Assembly: GCA_964500015.1 (NCBI GenBank)
Contig: CAZCMN010000015.1
Coordinates: 1-22,258 of the forward strand
Length of the DNA: 22,258 bases
Direction: 5' to 3'
From: JAPLYB01 sp964500015
GTDB taxonomy: Archaea > Nanobdellota > Nanobdellia > Pacearchaeales > UBA284
Numbering within the stretch: the stretch's first letter is position 1; each line of letters starts with the position of its first letter. Made by a program: the position numbers and the translations under genes. The notes under the pieces are model-generated. The model searched no databases and was not told where the DNA came from. It saw only the letters and a program-made list of their open reading frames with translations. This document shows positions 21,205 through 22,258 of the stretch, in pieces.

Positions 21205-22143
21205 TTAATTGACCTTATTCTGAATTTTTCCTTCTGAGAATTTTACAAGATTATCAATCAAAAGATTCTTTTGTCTTTGAATTGCTTCTTTAGTTCTAAA
21301 GGCAAGTGGCGGGAAAGCAACAACATTTTTTAATTTTTGGAGTTCTTTTCTTTCTTCTTCTTGAAATAGATCAAGATAATCTGAAATTAGCACAAACCTT
21401 CCTTGTTTCAAAAGTTCTTTTAGTTTTTCCGTATCCATTAATTCTAAGGAGGTTAATGTGATTAAAACTGCGCCGTTTTTTATTTTTTCTAGCATGTCTT
21501 TATTGATTATTTTGTTTGTTTCATTATTATGTGCAAGATGAATTATGATTATATCACTTTTTTTCAAAACATCTTCAAGTTCATAATATTCTATACCTTT
21601 AGACTCATAATCTAATTTTCTATTTCTTGACCAATAAATCACATTCAAGCCAAAACCCTGCGCAATTTCAGAAACTCTCCTACCTATACTCCCTAAACCA
21701 ATTATTCCAATTGTTTTTCCTTTTAATTCCCATCCAAGAAAGCTTAGAAATTCAAAATCATTCTTTCTTGCATTTTCCTTCCCGCGTTCAAGATCCCTTA
21801 TATAATCTAATAAAACAGAAAAAACAAATTCAGCTACTGCCTCAGTGCTGTATCCTGCCAGGTTTGTTACAACAATTCCCTTACTTTCAGCATATTCAAT
21901 ATCAATTTTAGAAAATGAAGTTGCAAAAACACCAATATACTTAAGATTTTTACAAGAATCAATAAGTTCCTTATCTACCTTGGTTGTAATCTTAGTTAAA
22001 AGAACATCCGCATCCTTTATTTTATCTAAATTCCGGTCACAGACAATTTCTACAGATTCAGCTAATTGATTCAAAACATCAAAATGGTCTTTATCAATAG
22101 TCTCATCATTAAAATCCATTAATATAATCTTGTTGAATTTCAT
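21205..22143 (-). CDS. D-2-hydroxyacid dehydrogenase-fold protein with altered active site
   Basis: 312 residues with the family's two-domain order. The NAD-binding Rossmann motif is intact (GIIGLGSIG, G149-x-G151-x2-G154; then YWSR at 170-173), and D197 IIIIHLAHN aligns with the usual D..LHLPL. The catalytic positions differ: where relatives have N..RG..VD, this has TLTSLELMD (229-237), so the substrate-binding Arg is gone, and where relatives have the catalytic PH it has FPPLAF (277-282), so the His is gone. A Glu in FQEEE may correspond to the catalytic Glu. It may be a regulator, a CtBP-like NAD sensor or a dehydrogenase with shifted chemistry. A box ATTTAAATAA at about 22162-22171 precedes it. 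Confidence 0.82.
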   Translation of the reverse strand: MKFNKIILMDFNDETIDKDHFDVLNQLAESVEIVCDRNLDKIKDADVLLTKITTKVDKELIDSCKNLKYIGVFATSFSKIDIEYAESKGIVVTNLAGYSTEAVAEFVFSVLLDYIRDLERGKENARKNDFEFLSFLGWELKGKTIGIIGLGSIGRRVSEIAQGFGLNVIYWSRNRKLDYESKGIEYYELEDVLKKSDIIIIHLAHNNETNKIINKDMLEKIKNGAVLITLTSLELMDTEKLKELLKQGRFVLISDYLDLFQEEERKELQKLKNVVAFPPLAFRTKEAIQRQKNLLIDNLVKFSEGKIQNKVN

Positions 22144-22258
22144 TAGAATAATAGTTCTTTTTTATTTAAATAATTTAGTGTTTTTTCATTCCAATTTGAT
22201 TTTCAGTGTGCAATCCATAGACATATGTCACCCCCTAAAATAATCTAGAAAAATCAAA
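22144..22258. other. Promoter region and window edge
   Basis: It holds the box for the dehydrogenase-like gene. Further out is the 10-nt palindrome GACATATGTC near 22221-22230. The three minus-strand frames entering from the edge all meet stops quickly, so no gene extends in from that side. Confidence 0.4.

Noticed and set aside
1..22258. Insertion sequence, integrase or prophage
   Set aside because: I found no transposase, integrase, phage structural gene or long terminal inverted repeats. The only repeated DNA is the hairpin family.

Overview
The window reads as a stretch of an archaeal chromosome, most likely a small-genome DPANN lineage (Woesearchaeota/Pacearchaeota-like). The evidence is an archaeal information-processing gene set (RpoE, Spt4, S24e, S27ae, TFE alpha, Nre repair protein), ScpA and ScpB at separate loci, an intron-containing tRNA-Gly spliced at the archaeal 37/38 position, strong A+T bias, very tight packing, and TATA boxes about 20-35 nt upstream of many start codons, which suggests mostly leaderless mRNAs. 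The assignment to a lineage is inference from gene content.

Layout. 1-5.6 kb: cell-surface and secreted proteins, mostly on the minus strand. They include two paralogous signal-peptide proteins (one cut by the window edge), a Cys-rich anchored protein, a 550-residue protein built like T9SS-sorted bacterial proteins, a plus-strand protein resembling a gutted TtuA/NcsA tRNA thiolase, and a small anchored protein. 5.6-6.6 kb: scpA. 6.6-7.1 kb: a gene-free stretch with a promoter, a foldable RNA candidate and hairpin repeats. 7.1-9.2 kb: the classic archaeal minus-strand cluster PIN nuclease - rpoE - spt4 - rps24e - rps27ae, ending in a tiny membrane protein. 9.3-12.1 kb: an operon of a CARDB-type exported protein, a MacB/FtsX-like permease and its ABC ATPase. 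12.1-14.6 kb: scpB, intron-bearing tRNA-Gly(GCC), a frameshifted histidine phosphatase, and two unknown proteins. 14.8-17.8 kb: dCMP deaminase, a palindrome array, two small coiled-coil proteins, TFE alpha and a MazG-like hydrolase. 17.9-21.1 kb: rhomboid protease, DUF1003 protein, an unknown, the Nre repair protein, and another unknown. 21.2-22.1 kb: a D-2-hydroxyacid dehydrogenase-fold protein with altered catalytic positions.

The most striking signal is not a gene. At least seven places hold the same kind of module: a short A-arm/T-arm hairpin, a GC-rich linker of the type GGYRYRCC or ATGCC, another hairpin, then RAGCAY. The modules fill intergenic spacers, occur as tandem arrays, and one array lies in frame inside the TFE gene. 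In front of three minus-strand genes the closing AAGCATG or CAGCATG supplies the start codon. In two of those three (spt4, rps27ae), and in a lone hairpin before nre, the loop carries a Shine-Dalgarno sequence. This looks like a dispersed palindromic element that has been co-opted as a translation-initiation module in an otherwise largely leaderless genome.
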